A stretch of 64,000 nucleotides of DNA from contig NC_035441.2 of the NCBI RefSeq assembly GCF_002127325.2, positions 46,628,663 to 46,692,662 on the forward strand, written 5' to 3'. This document shows positions 39,750 to 55,060 of the stretch, in pieces. The stretch is from Helianthus annuus. Lineage: Eukaryota; Streptophyta; Magnoliopsida; Asterales; Asteraceae. Numbering within the stretch: position 1 is the first letter of the stretch; each line of letters starts with the position of its first letter. The translations under genes were made by a program, and so were the position numbers. Under the pieces are notes generated by a model, which had not been told where the DNA came from, searched no databases, and saw only the letters and a program-made list of their open reading frames with translations.

Positions 39750-41476
39750 CTTGGCAATTTGCAAACCAGCTATCAAGGCTTCGTATTCAGCCTCATTGTT
39801 AGTAGTTTGGAACTCACAAGCTATAGAGTGGGGTATTATGTCCCCCTGTGCCGATTTTAGTAGTATTCCAAGCCCAGTTCCTTTGACATTAGAGGCTCCA
39901 TCAGTGAAGAGTATCCAAGGATCCTTAGTCTCCTCTAGCTGTTGGACTTCTAATTCAGCTTTCCTTTGTAAGTCAATACTGAAATCTGCCACAAAGTCAG
40001 CGAAGGCTTGGGATCTGATAGCAGTTCTAGGCTCATGTCTTATATCATAAGCACTGAGCTTCACTGCCCACTTAGCCATCCTTCCTGAAATTTCAGGTTT
40101 CCTGAGAACATTCTTAATTGGAAAATTAGTCTTAACAATAATGGCATGAGTTTCCAAATAATGTCTTAATTTAGTGGATGCCATGATTAAGCAAGGATAA
40201 GTTTTTCTAAATGTGAATACCTGGATTCAGCGTCAAGCAAACTCTTACTTACATAATAAACAGGATGTTGTGTACCTTGGTGATCCTTAACAAGGACCGC
40301 ACTTACTGCTTTTAAGGATACTGCTAGGTATAAGGATAATATATCCCCTTTTTCTGGTTTCATCAAAGCGGGGGCTGAGGATAGGTAATCCTTAAGAGCT
40401 TTGAGGGCACTTTCATGCTTCTCAGTCCATTCAAATTTCTTGTTTTTCCTTAGGATGTCATAGAGTTCCTTGCACTTTTCCGAGGATTTAGATATGAATC
40501 TGTTTAAGGCTGCGATCCTGCCTGTTAATCTTTGCACATCCTTAGCATTCGCGGGTGATTTAATGTTCACAATAGCCTTAATTTGCTCTGGACTTGCTTC
40601 AATGCCCCTCTTAGTCACCATATAGCCTAGGAATTTACCTGCTTTAACACCAAAGTGACACTGGGAAGGATTTAGTTTCATATTAAATTTATCAAGGATA
40701 TTGAATGCTTCATCCAAGTCTTTAAGGTGATCCTCAGCTTTTTCAGACTTAACCACCATGTCATCTATATAGACTTCCATAGTGTGCCCAATTTGATCCT
40801 TGAACATCATATTGACTAGCCTTTGATAACTAGCACCTGCATTTGTTAGTCCAAATGGCATAGCAATATAACAATAAATACCAGTTGGGGTCATAAAGGC
40901 TGTATCCTCTTGATCAGATGGTTCCATTTGAATTTGTTGAAATCCAGATGAAGCATCCATAAAAGTTAACAGTTCATGACCCGTGGTAGCATCCACCATG
41001 GAGTCAATGTGGGGCAATGGGAAAGGATCCTTGGGACATGCCTTATTTAAATCAGTAAAGTCGACGCATACCCTCCATTTTCTGTTTTTCTTTTGAACAA
41101 CAACCACATTGGCCAACCATTTTGGATACTTGACCTCTCTGATCATACCTGCTCGGAGTAACTTTTCTACCTCCTCCTGGATAATGGCATTTCTCTCTGG
41201 AGCAAACTTCCTCCTCTTTTGATGGATTGGTTTGAATGACCTGTCAATGCCAAGTTTATGAGTAATTATATCCTTAGATATACCTGTCATATCTTCGTGT
41301 TTCCTTGCAAAGGTAGATTTTCTCCTTTTGAGGAAGGATACCAAATCCTCTTTTATTTTGCTAAGGATCCCTGATCCTATGTAAATCTTGGATTCAGGAT
41401 CATGAGGATCCATAAGGATTTCTTCTACATCCTGCTCTCTTGCCTCCAAGACATCCCTTGGAGGATACTTTAATTG
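39750..41476 (-). pseudogene. Tat-D RT, RNase H and aRNase H start
   Basis: Frame 41449-40187 covers RT (FGLTNAGASYQR, YIDDMVVKS) and the degenerate RNase H to L-I-L-A, where a 1-nt deletion shifts the frame; 40184-39750 continues with M-A-S-T-K-L-R-H-Y and the aRNase H (LFTDGASN) up to the Tat-E insertion. The intron-like donor GTAAGT and acceptor CTCAG are both present and unspliced. The downstream part is at 16827-18403. Confidence 0.9.
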
Positions 41477-41482
41477 CTATTG
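41471..41482 (-). promoter_or_regulatory. Readthrough-type UAG context, Tat-D
   Basis: The complement reads CAATAGCAATTA; stop at 41477-41479; RT continues in the same frame. Confidence 0.78.
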
Positions 41483-44113
41483 CTCTCTAGGCCTTGAGGT
41501 TGGTTTCGTTGATGAAGTGTAGCAGTTCTTAGCCTCTTGCTGATCGCTCTCAATTTTCACCACCCCCCATGGACTAGGAAGCTTCACACATTGATGATAA
41601 GTGGATATGACTGCCTTCATGTCATGTATCCAAGGCCTGCCAAGGATAACATTACAACAGGATAAGCAATCTATAACACAAAATTTTTGATAAGAATGTA
41701 ATCCTTCGATATAGATTAGGAGTTTGATGTCCCCCAAAGTATTCTTGGTCTCCCCATTGAATCCTACAAGAACTAAGGATCTTGGTATAATATCGGATTC
41801 AGGAATATTCATCTTCTTAAGGACATCAAGCTGGATGATGTTCACAGAGCTTCCTCCATCTATAAGGATCATGCGAACAAAATGGTTAGTAATAAAAAGA
41901 GTAATAACAAGGCCATCATGATGAGGATCCTGAATGTCAACACGATCATCCTCATCAAAAGTTATGACTTTATCCTTGGTAACACTGGACGTTCGAATGG
42001 GTTTGTCTCCATTATCCATCTTGGTTTCCTTGGCATGTCTTTTGGCTGCTGAAAAGGAAGTACCACAAATGTCTGATCCTCCGGATATGAAGTTTATAAC
42101 TTGCGCATCTGCTGGAGGAGCTGGAGCTTTTTCTGGGATCCTTTCAGGATCCTGGGTTCTTGATTTCTTTCGTCCCAAAAGTTCCTTTAAGTGCCCCTTG
42201 CTTAACAAGTAACCAATTTCTTTTCGTTGTGCAATGCACTCTTCAGTGAGATGCCCAAAATCCTCGTGATAAGCACACCATTTTGATTTGTCTTTCGTAG
42301 CTGCTGGTTTATCACTTTTTCTTGGCTACCTAGCTTTCTCACCTAAATTCTGCATTGTAAGAATCAGTTCATTGTTATCAACAGAATAACAGTATTCAGA
42401 GATTGGAGGATAATCCTCATCATCCTCTTCCTGTTCTACTGCATGCACGTTCTGGTTATCAGACTTGTTGTAGGATTTGAACTTGTTGTTCTTGAAAGAG
42501 GATTCTTGCTTTTCCTGTTTTGAGGATCCTGCTAGTCTCTCCTGGATCCTTTTGTCATCCTCTAATCGGATGAACCTAAGGGCCCTGGTTCTTACTTCAT
42601 CGAGATTCCTGCATGGGGTCATAACAAGATCATCATAGAATAACGAATCCCTAAGTAAACCCATTTTAAAGGCTTCTACAGCCGTAGCTATATCCAGGTT
42701 AGGGATATCTAAGGATTCCTTACTAAAGTTAGTGATATAATCTCTAAGTGATTCATTTTGACCTTGAGTTACCCTATACAAATCACTAGTTAATCGTTCA
42801 AACTTTCTACTACAAGAAAATTGGTTATTAAACAGGTTAACTAGATTAGCAAATGAAGTAATAGAGTAGGGGGGAAGACTTAGCAGCCATTTAAGAGCTG
42901 ATCCTGTGAGTGTGGATCCAAATCCCTTGCATAGACATGCTTCCTTTAACCTTTCTGGGATGGGGTTAATCTCCATCCTTTCTCTGTATTGAGCTATGTG
43001 TTCTTCAGGATCTGTGGAGCCATCATATAACTTCATGGTTGGTATCTGGAACCTTTTGGGTATCTCAGCATCACAAATAGGTGGTGCAAAACGAGATATC
43101 TTATGGCTCCCATCTGCAATTTCAGGAATAGGCTTAACCACCCCTGGAACACTGGATATCATATCCTTAAGCTTTTGTAACTCCCTAGCCATAGCTTGAT
43201 TGATACCTGTATCCTATATAAGGCCATGGTTAGCGGTATAAGAATTATTGAAAGTGTTACCTCCCGGCGGATTCAAGCTCGGAATCCCAGATGTGAATCC
43301 ATATTATCGAGACTATGGTATAATTGAAGGACCAGAAGAAGCAATGGTTTGCATTGGAATGAAGTCTCCTTGATGGACATCAGAACTTCCCAGTTGCAAA
43401 CTTCTTAAGGATCCTTGATCCTGGGAAACACTAGATCCTTGATGCATTGTGAACGGGGGTCTTGGAGGATAATCCATGGATCCGAAAACCTGAGAGGATC
43501 CTTGAGGCTGAAAGGAGGATCCTTGAACATGAGAGAATCCTTGAACTTGAGAGGATCCTTGAACATGAGAGGATCCTTGAACCTGAGAGGATCCTTAAAC
43601 CTGTTGCGTCCCCATGTATCCTCCTGAGCTAACAAAGGATCCTTGATGCTGAGAGAAGGATCCTGCTGGTTGAAAATAGGATCCTAAAGCCTGAGACATT
43701 GCTGAGGATCCATAGTGCATTCCTCTTGTTCCACCCAAGTATTGGATGTCTGGAGCTGCAGAATGCTGAGAGGTTATAACCGGAGTGTCGAAATTCAAAG
43801 ATCTGGGCATCAATGGGGAATGATCCTCTGCCGATCTCTTCTGTTTCTTGATATCTCCAATTTCTCTGAGAATCCTTTCGTTAGTCTTATCCTGCTACTG
43901 TATGTGATCCTTCATCTGCAAAATTAAAGTAAAAAGGTCACTAGTAGAAGGAGTATAAGATGCAGAAGAAGTTGGAGGTTTTGAGAAAATAGGAGTCGGT
44001 TTCTTTTCAGCATTCTTCTGGGATCCAGAAGGTGGTGGAGGCAAAGGTGGAACACCTTGGGATGAATTGACCGCAGACATTGCACTTGAAGTGGTTTTTC
44101 CTTGAGAAGCCAT
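41477..44113 (-). pseudogene. Tat-D gag-protease with stops
   Basis: ATG at 44113 (M-A-S-Q-G-K-T-T). Open pieces: N-terminus, a Gly-Ser region rich in tandem GGATCC units (about 43480-43690), Retrotrans_gag (43192-42326), then protease (42208-41477, LIDGGSSVNII). An in-frame TAG at 42326 replaces Trp after G-E-K-A-R, and further stops lie near 43210-43320. Confidence 0.88.
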
Positions 44114-44179
44114 CTGGTTGAATGTGATGAACCGGAATAACCGAAATGAACGAAGTTTCTCAAAAATGAAGCACCAATT

Positions 44180-44197
44180 GCCCCACGATGGGCGCCA
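44180..44197 (-). other. Tat-D primer binding site (one mismatch)
   Basis: Same site as the other Tat copies except one substitution (CGATGGG for CGGTGGG on plus). Confidence 0.7.
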
Positions 44198-44200
44198 AAC

Positions 44201-44702
44201 GGTTTTGGTCAAAAATCAAGCAAAGATAATGCAACCAAATCTTTATGTGTGAGGTGTGATGCTTGAATCAATGAATAATATTGAGGATCACTCAGGAATA
44301 TAATGAACAAGTGACACAATGATTTATACGAGGAAAAAGCCCTTGATCAAGAGTTGATCTCTGGCATAAAAAACCTCGGGTGATGGAAACTACCGATCAC
44401 CAACTTAAATTAAATAAAATGTGTGTTACGACTTCAGATGATAGCGAGCTAGTTACAAGGATCACTAGAGTGAAATGTGTAACAATGATGTGTAATCGCC
44501 GAGCAAAGTGTTGTAAACTGATGAGAGCAGTATGAGTGTGTGTGTTTGTAGCCGAAAATAGCCAAGTGTTCTAATCTAGCTCGCAATCCCCTTTTAAATT
44601 TAGTAAATATCTAAATAACTAACTATCCGCAATTCATCCCCAGGATCCATAAACCCGACAGCTATTGAGGATCACTGATCACAGGAAAATCTTCCCCTAA
44701 CA
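44201..44702 (-). repeat. Tat-D 5' LTR (502 bp, internally deleted)
   Basis: Matches 12885-13604 but lacks about 218 bp after AATTCAT near 44637, and its terminal base is G instead of T (GGTTTTGG). Followed by target copy ctact 44703-44707. Confidence 0.9.
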
Positions 44703-45177
44703 CTACTTATCAAAGGCTAGTCAATATGATGTTCAAGGATCAAATTGGACACACTATGGAAGTCTATATAGATGACATGGTGGTCAAGTCTAAAAGAGCT
44801 GAGGATCACCTTAGAGACTTGGAGGAAGCATTCAATATCCTTGACAAATACAATATGAAACTAAATCCTTCAAAGTGTTATTTTGGTGTTGAAGCAGGTA
44901 AATTCCTAGGCTATATGGTGACTAAGAGGGGCATTGAAGCAAGTCCATAGCAGATTAAGGCTATTGTGAACATCAAATCACCTGCCAATGCTAAGGATGT
45001 GCAAAGATTTCCAGGCAGGATCGCAGCCTTAAACAGGTTCATATCCAAATCCTCAGAAAAGTGCAAGGAATTCTATGACATCCTGAGGAAGAACAAGAAA
45101 TTTGAATGGACTGAGAAGCATGAAAGTGCCCTCAAAGCTCTTAAGGATTACCTATCCTCAGCCCCCGCTTTGATAAA
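44703..45177 (+). pseudogene. Tat-A RT middle and RNase H start (segment 3 of 3)
   Basis: Resumes at Y-Q-R-L-V-N-M-M-F and includes YIDDMVVKS. A premature TAG at 44948 replaces the Glu of S-P-E-Q-I-K. It ends at A-P-A-L, where Cop-1 is inserted after ataaa (45173-45177); the remainder of Tat-A is presumably beyond the window's right edge. Confidence 0.9.
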
Positions 45178-45666
45178 TGTTGGTGCATATTTGTGACAAC
45201 AGCTTAGATTTGGTCTTTGGATATCTTGTAATTAGTTAAACGATAAACAATTAGCGGGTTTAGCTTTGTATTAGTGAGATTATAGAGTTTGGGCTAAACT
45301 AAACCCATTTGGGTCAAGGGGAAACGAATTGGGCTTGCCCATGTAGGAAACCCTAGTCCAATTAGTAAACCTTGTGTTATATAAACAAGGTTAGGCTTCA
45401 GGGTTTAGGTTAATCAGTTAATCAGCCAAAACAGAGTTTGAGAGACATTGAAATTCGTGAGAGCTAGGGTTTTGACGAATTTGAGTGTGTGAGGATCTTG
45501 ATTGATTGTAATCAGTCAGATAGTTAATCAATAAAGATCCGGTTTGAAAGTGATTGCTGATTTCTGTTTTCTACTCGTTTCTGTAACAAATCTGATCTAG
45601 AGGATTCCGCACTCTAGGTTAGATATACAATTCTGTGAAAGATCCATACATCAAGGGGACTTACTA
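45178..45666 (+). repeat. Cop-1 5' LTR (end approximate)
   Basis: Starts TGTTGGTGCATATTTG; TATA box TATATAAA at 45378-45385. The right boundary is set by the PBS; the exact end needs the full 3' LTR, which leaves the window. Confidence 0.85.
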
Positions 45667-45667
45667 T

Positions 45668-45679
45668 TGGTATCAGAGC
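45668..45679 (+). other. Cop-1 primer binding site
   Basis: TGGTATCAGAGC, the standard plant initiator-Met tRNA complement. Confidence 0.9.
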
Positions 45680-46807
45680 ATTAGGCTCTTGAAGGCTCGG
45701 TTCAGAATTGGCTGCTGCAGAAAACTAGGGTTCTGAAGGATTTTCGAAATTTTTTGGATATTGTTCTTGAGATTTTCGAAATTTTTTGAGTATTTTGATC
45801 TTATTTGGTATTTAATTTTGCTGTTTTTAGTGTTTTGGTTGCAGGAAAGTTGAAGATTTTGAAGAAAAACTTGAAGATTTGAAGAAAAACTTGAAGATTT
45901 GAAGATTTGTTCTTCGTGTTCTTTGTGTTCTTCGTTGTGTTCTTCAAATTTTTATCAAAATTTTGGCTGATTTGGTGTTTAATTTTGCAGGAAACTGTTA
46001 GAAGAATCTGGAATATCTTCAGAAAATTTGATCAGATTGAGTTTCCAAAATTTGCTAGCAAAATTAACAATTTCGCAGCAAATTTAACATCTACACTGAC
46101 AAACCAGCGAAATTGTGATCTAGCAACTCGGTGACCGGTGAAATTAAATCCTAGCAACTCGGTGACCGGCGAAATTAAAATCCAAAGGCGACTTTGGTGA
46201 CCGTTTTAATTGTCCTCAGCGACATTATTACGGTGATCGGCGAAGTTACTAGACGTCGTGCTAGCGAAATTATTTACCAGCGAATTTGATCAGCTAGCAT
46301 AATTACCCAGCGAATTTAATTGATCAGAGGAATTACCCAGCGAATTTAAGTGATCAGAGGAATTACCCAGCGAATTTAATTGATCAGAGGAATTACCCAG
46401 CGAATTTAAGTGATCAGAGGAATTACCCAGCGAATTTAAGTGATCAGAGGAATTAATCAGCGAATTTGTTCCAGCGAATTTAAAAAGTCAGCATAATTAT
46501 ATCTACTCTACCAGCAAATTTATAATTTCTCTATCAGCATATTTAACTTGGCTTGCCAGCATAATTAGCGTAACCCGGTGAAATTAACTTGGTTTGCCAG
46601 CAAAAGTAGCTAGAGGAATTAAAAGGTGGAGTAAAAAAAAAAAAAAAAAAAAACCTTTGGAAATTTCCGAATTGGGTTTTCGACATTATATATCATTGGA
46701 TTCGTTTTTTTTTCGAGACGATTCTAAGGGTATAATTTGGTGAAAACAGTTTTCGGAAAAATTTTGTACGGTTTTATCAGTATGGTTACGGTAAAACTTG
46801 TTTTAAG
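45680..46807 (+). other. Cop-1 leader, repetitive and non-coding
   Basis: Non-coding leader between PBS and gag. It holds GAAGATTTGAAGAAAAACTT repeats near 45850-45905, many AGCGAATT / AGCATAATT / GGCGAAATTAA motifs over 46110-46610, and an A-run at about 46634-46653. The inverted copy has the same motif-rich leader (62270-62690). Confidence 0.75.
46301..46470 (+). repeat. 30-bp tandem repeat in Cop-1 leader
   Basis: Five 30-bp units starting TGATCAGAGGAATTACCCAG at 46321, 46351, 46381, 46411 and 46441 (the last diverged) plus a partial unit before. Confidence 0.9.
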
Positions 46808-48535
46808 ATGGTTAAAATGGATAAGGTCAGTGAGACTGTTAAGAATTGGCCAAAGATGAGAAACGTTAAAGAATATGCTGTCTGGAAGGAGGAGTTTGAA
46901 TCAGTTGTGAAGATTGAAGATACCAGAATGTGGTATTGTATGATTGATGGATATGTTGCTCCTACACGTCGTGTCGAAGGAAGGGTTATAGTGATGTCTT
47001 ATGACAAGATGGATGAATCTGAGAGACAGGTGGTTGATGCTGAGAAGAAAGTTTTAGCTGCAATAAAAATGTCCTTACCTGATGGCATCAAGCATACCTT
47101 TAAGAAGTAGACTAGTTCAAAGGATATGTGGGATGCATTAGAAAAGCGATATCAGGGAAATGCAGATGCAGTGAAAGAAGAGAAGAAAAAAGCTGATGAG
47201 GAGAATGTTGAGAAGAAACATACAGAAGTTTCAAAGTGCTTGAATGGTGTGAATGAACTTACAACAGAGGTGAAGGTAACATCAGAACCTGTAAGTCATA
47301 CATGTCATAATTGCACTGAACTACAGGGTCAAGTTAACAGACTATCGGAGCAAAACAAAATTATGTTAGCTGAATTGGAAAAACAAAAAGAGTCAAATGT
47401 TCTTTTGATTAAAAGAGAGTCAAATTGCTTAAATGAACTCAAATCAAATGAACAAGAAATCAGTAGTTTAACAAGCAAAGTCAATGAACTGTTACAAATC
47501 ATTGATTTGGCTCGTGAAACTGTGAAAGATAAAACTAATGAATTTTCTGATAAGTGCAGGGAATTGGCCATTGCACAAGATCAAATTGTCGAACTTAATG
47601 AAAAGTTTGACAAATTTGGAAATTCTTCTAAAAGAAGTTTGAAAAAGAGTAATGATAAAAAGGGTTTGGGGTTTAGTAAAGCCTCATCTTCTAAAAATCA
47701 AGATTACTCGTTTTTACATGATGAAAATGAGCTAATTGATTTTGTGCCTACTACACCAGCTGTAGTGGATCCGATAGCTGTGGACTTGCCAAGTAGTCCA
47801 GAATCTTTGAAAGAATCTGTTGAGTCTGACAGTACACCTCATAAATCGGATGAGGACACTGAAAAGGAAAAGAAGAAAACATTTAAAAAGAGATTTCAGA
47901 AAAAGAGAAATTATAAGACAAAATCTTGTTTTAAATGTCACACTAAAGGACATGTGGCGAGTTGTTGTCCTTTGAAGAAGAATAAGGGAAAAGTTGATGA
48001 GGTTAAAGATGGGAATAGGGTTGGTTTAAATAATAATGTGCAACCACATTGTCAAAGTAATCAACCAAGATTTCAATCTAAAACTTCAACATCAAGACGA
48101 TTTGATAGGCCAAGAAGCAATTCTACACAATTTAGCTATTTTAATGGTAAATCAAATCGGTTTCAAAGTCAAAATAGAAATTTTGGATATCAAAATCGAT
48201 ACCATACTTTTGGTAATCGATGTTTTCACAGAAGAAACGAACATAGGGGTTTTAGTAACTCAAATGTTCAACAACATCCAAAATTTATTCAAAACTCATG
48301 GTACAATAATGGGCGAAGAAGGTATCAAGATAATAATTTTCAAAGGTCAGAAAATCCGAGATTTTATTGGAACTCTCGCGATCAAAGACCTAGTGGAAGT
48401 TATAAATCTTGTTCAACAACGAGTACAACATCCAAGACACCAGTAAGGTGTGATGGATATTGGTTAGAAGCATCTTATACGGATTTACATGGTCGACCCA
48501 AAACCGGTCAGGTTTGCGTTGTTAAGTCTAACTAA
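46808..48535 (+). pseudogene. gag: Cop-1 gag, one premature stop
   Basis: ATG 46808 (M-V-K-M-D-K-V-S-E-T). The frame is open except for TAG at 47108-47110 (H-T-F-K-K-stop), where the inverted copy reads through. N-terminal copia-type gag region (W-K-E-E-F-E ... I-D-G-Y), a long coiled coil (about residues 110-280), a Lys-rich stretch and a C-x2-C-x4-H-x4-C zinc knuckle (CFKCHTKGHVASC), then an Asn/Gln/Arg-rich tail. Ends at TAA with no pol after it. Confidence 0.85.
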
Positions 48536-49421
48536 GTTGTTGAGTGTGTGCAGGATGACCAAGAAGGACTGTTGATGTGTTCGACAGTGGTTGTTCCTGT
48601 AAAGCGTCTGAGGTGAAGAGTAGGTTAACATGGGTAACGAACTATTTACATCAGTGATGGATATGATTTTTCTAAACTTCAAAAGTGAAACACTTATTGT
48701 CAGATTGAAGGGGGAGTCTGTTTGTGTTTAAAATTTGTGTTTTCAAAACTTGCACCATAAAAACAAAAATTTAGGGGGAGAAATCGCCCTAAGCCAAAAA
48801 GAGTTTAGTTAGTGCGTGTGTTAAGGGGAGTAAGTTATTTCTAAAAAATCAAAAATACAAAAAAATTGAAAAATCAAAAAACATAAAAGAAATAGAAAAA
48901 TTAAAAATGAGTTATCACTGTGTGAAAAAGGAGAAATGATAGTACATCAGCAAGTTAGACTGTCACACTGAAATTGAACATAAATTGCTTAAGTGTGATA
49001 GTAGCTTCATTATATGATGTACCAGTAGGCAAAAAGCATGAAATAATCAACTTACCAATGTGATATAAACTTAAATGAATTGAATATGAGTGGGAACACA
49101 TTAGTGGTGTATGGTTTAATGACCTTAATTCTTGCGTTGATAGGTTGCCAAAATCTGAAGTTTTGGGTCTTTATACTGTTATTTCATCTAGGATATCTTG
49201 GATGTCTGTCTGTTCAGAACTAAAATTGTACATGACCCCAGGAAAGAAAGTCACTTGGAATTAGCTCATTTCTATTTGAATGTCTGTATGTGTCCCGATA
49301 CACACAATTTTGATCTGATTCTAAAATCTTCTCTGAAAAAAGTCGTATACCTCCTCTGCTGCATCCAGATATATGCTGACCTGGAGGTGCTAGGCAACGA
49401 CAGCTTTTGCTGCATCCATAT
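48536..49421 (+). other. Cop-1 non-coding 3' part, left of Chr-1
   Basis: No gene. Contains polypurine tracts AAGGGGGAG (48708-48716) and AGGGGGAG (48773-48780), and AAGGGGAG near 48824. Near its right end the sequence TGCTGCATCCAGATA (about 49359) is repeated just across the Chr-1 insertion, i.e. a small tandem duplication at the target. Confidence 0.7.
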
Positions 49422-51537
<2,116 letters not shown>

Positions 51538-51613
51538 TTATCCCCAACTTAAAAGAAATTTCGTCCCGAAATTTAGTACGTACCCACTGAGGAAGCTAGA
51601 TAGGTTGCATCGT

Positions 51614-54600
51614 TCATTGGTTTTCTTGGGGTGTCACATCCTCCCCCCGTTGATCTGGAATTTCGTCCCGAAATTCCGTGGTAGTAGCTTCAGCCTCAGC
51701 AGTGGTTGTATTGGTTTCAAATAACTGGGGATACTTTTCTGTCATCTGGTCTTCGCGTTCCCAGGTGTACTCTGGGCCACGACGGGAGTTCCAACGAACT
51801 CGAACAAGAGGGATTCTCTTGTGTTTGAGGACCTTCACATCCCGGTCCGTGATTTCAACTGGCTCCTCGACGAACTGAAACCGCTCGTCGATAGTGAGTT
51901 CCTTAAAAGGAACTATGAGGGTCTCATCTGACAGGCACTTTTTCAGATTCGACACGTGAAAGACATTGTGAACTGCCCCGAGTTCAGCTGGTAGGTTTAG
52001 CTTGTAGGCCACCTTGCCTATTTTCTCAATGATTTCAAATGGTCCAACATACCGTGGATTTAGTTTGCCCCGTTTGCCAAAACGTACCACACCCTTCCAG
52101 GGTGAGACTTTTAGTAAAACCCGGTCCCCGACCTGAAATTCCAAAGGCTTCCTATGCTTGTCCGCGTAGGCTCTCTGACGGTCGCGTGCTACCGCCATGC
52201 GTTGTCGTATCTGTGCAATCTTTTCCGTGGCGTCCACTACAATCTCTGGACCCGTGATCTGACTATCCCCCACCTCTGCCCAACAGAGAGGTGACCGGCA
52301 TTTACGTCCGTACAATGCCTCGAATGGAGCGGCTTGTATGCTGGTGTGATAACTGTTATTATACGAAAACTCCACCAAAGGGAGATGCTTTTCTCAGCCG
52401 TTGCCGAAATCAATAACACATGCCCGAAGCATGTCTTCAAGAGTCTGGATCGTTCGCTCAGACTGCCCATCCGTCTGAGGATGATTTGCTGTGCTCATGT
52501 CTAATCGTGAGCCAAAAGATTTGTGCATCGCTTGCCATAGCTCTAACGTGAATCGTGCATCCCGATCCGAAATGATGGAGGTGGGCACCCCGTGCCTCGA
52601 AACAACTTCTTTAAGATAAACGTCTGCGAGAGTGGAGAACTTATCCGTTTCCTTTATAGCCAGGAAGTGTGCAGACTTGGTGAGTCGATCCACGATCACC
52701 CATATGGTATCATTCCCACGCTGGGATCTAGGTAGGCCTGTAACAAAATCCATGGAAATTTCTTCCCATTTCCATTGCGGTATCTTGGGTTGCTGAAGTA
52801 GGCCTGCTGGTTTCTGATACTCCACTTTGACTTTTGCACATGTCAAACACTTGCCAACGTAAGTCGCTATGTGGCCTTTCATGCCAGGCCACCAGTATGT
52901 TGTTTTGAGATCGTGGTACATTTTATCCGACCCTGGATGTACCGAGTAGCGAGACTTGTATGCTTCATCCATCACAAGTTCCCATAATCCGCCATATAGT
53001 GGGACCCAAATACGCCCTGTTACATAGTAGGCGCCGTCTTCCTTTTGTTCCATTTGTTGCCTTGAGCTGCGTAAGGCTTCAGCCTTGACGTTTTCGGGTT
53101 TTAATGCTTCTATCTGAGCAGTTCGTATCTGTGCAGGAAGACTGGACTGAATAGTGAGTTGCAAAGCTCGTACACGCCTAGGTGTAGTGTCTTTCCGACT
53201 GAGGGCGTCAGCCACAACATTGGCCTTGCCTGGGTGGTACTTGATGGCACATTCGTAGTCGTTAAGTAACTCAACCCATCATCGTTGACGCATGTTCAAA
53301 TCCTTTTGCTTTAGGATATGCTCGAGACTCCTGTGATCGGTGTAAATTGTGCACTTGGTACCGTACAGGTAGTGTCGCCATATCTTAAGCGCGAAAACAA
53401 CAGCTCCCAGCTCTAAATCGTGCATCGTGTAGTTCCGTTCATGAATCTTGAGTTGTCGTGAAGCGTAGGCAATAACTTTATCCCGTTGCATCAATACACA
53501 ACCAAGACCCTGTATCGATGCGTCACAATAAACCACAAAATCATCCGTGCCCTCTGGCAGTGAGAGAATAGGTGCGCTGCAAAGCCTATCCTTTAGGTAC
53601 TGGAAAGCGGTTTCCTGGGACTCTCCCCAACGGTACGTGACACCCTTCTGTGTCAGTAGTGTGAGTGGTTGCGCGATCTTGGAGAAGTCTTTGATGAATC
53701 GTCTGTAGTACCCCGCCAAACCCAAGAATTGGCGTATTTCCGTTGGTGTACGCGGTGCAGGCCAGTTCCTGATCGAATCTACCTTGGATGGATCGACATG
53801 AATCCCATCCCTGTTCACCACATGGCCAAAGAAGTGGACTTCACGAAGCCAGAAGTCGCATTTAGAAAACTTGGCGTACAATTGTTCCTTTCGAAGAGGT
53901 TCCAAAATCAATCGTAGGTGCTGTTCGTGCTCCTCTTGACTCTTGGAGTAAATCAGAATGTCGTCGATGAAAACGATGACGAACTTGTCTAGATAGGGTT
54001 TGCACACCCTGTTCATAAGGTCCATAAATACGGCAGGCGCGTTCGTTGACCCAAATGGCATGACGAGAAACTCGTAGTGACCGTAGCGAGTTCTGAAAGC
54101 GGTTTTAGAGACGTCCTCATCCCGGACTCTCAGCTGATGATACCCTGACCTCAAGTCTATCTTGGAGTAGTAGCTCGACCCTAGCAACTGGTCGAATAAG
54201 TCGTCTATACACGGAAGAGGATAACGGTTCTTCACCGTCACCTTGTTCAGTTCACGGTAGTCGATGCACATCCTGAAAGTGCCATCCTTCTTTTTCACGA
54301 AAAGTACTGGAGCTCCCCAAGGCGAAGAGCTTGGATGAATGAAGCCCTTATCCAAGAGCTCTTGTAGTTGCTTTGACAATTCTTCCAGTTCAGTTGGAGC
54401 CAAACGGTACGGTGCGCGGGCTATTGGTGCTGCTCCAGGAGCTAACTCAATCTGGAATTCGACCTGGCGATGAGGCGGTAGCCCGGGTAAATCTTCAGGA
54501 AACACCTGAGGAAAGTCGCATACTACTGGAATATCCTCCAATTTCTTTTCTTTCGCTGATGCGTTAGTGACTAGTGCCAGAATGGCGGTATGACCCTTTC

Positions 54601-55060
54601 GCAAACATTTCTGCGCCTTCAAGAAAGAGATGATGCCAACCACAACACCACTCTTGTCGCCTTGAACTTCAAGAGGTTCTCGATCAGATCGAGGAATGCG
54701 AATTACCTTTTCCTTGCATACGATTTCCGTTTGATGTTGGGATAACCAATCCATACCGATGACAACGTCGAAACTACCCAAAACTATTGGTATAAGATCA
54801 TACGAGAAGGTCTGACCAGCTAAAACGATGCTACAACCCTTGATTACATGTGCGGCTTCTACACTTTTACCATTTGCTAACTCTACGACATGTTTGGTGT
54901 TTAGGGGTGTTGGTGTACGTTTTAACAATTTACTCATTTTCAAAGACATATAGCTTGTACCCGCACCCGAATCAAACAAAACAGTAACATATATATTGTC
55001 GAGAAGAAACTTACCCATAACCACATTGGGATCATTCATTGCGTCACCTCGACCCAGCAC
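51614..55060 (-). pseudogene. Chr-1 pol: protease, RT, RNase H, integrase, chromodomain-like end
   Basis: One frame with two nonsense changes. Protease [25 protein letters not shown] and FIDDILIYS; RNase [11 protein letters not shown]; then stop at 53279 (Arg CGA to TGA before W-V-E-L). Integrase zinc region ([10 protein letters not shown]...CLTCAKVK), D-D-E ([27 protein letters not shown]); a second stop at 52394 (Trp TGG to TGA). The C-terminal part (52378-51614) ends in a chromodomain-like segment ([22 protein letters not shown]). Domain order and chromodomain fit Tekay. Confidence 0.92.

Noticed and set aside
52039..52257. Plus-strand frames opposite Chr-1 pol and Tat pol.
   Set aside because: Shadows of the real minus-strand genes; no family resemblance.
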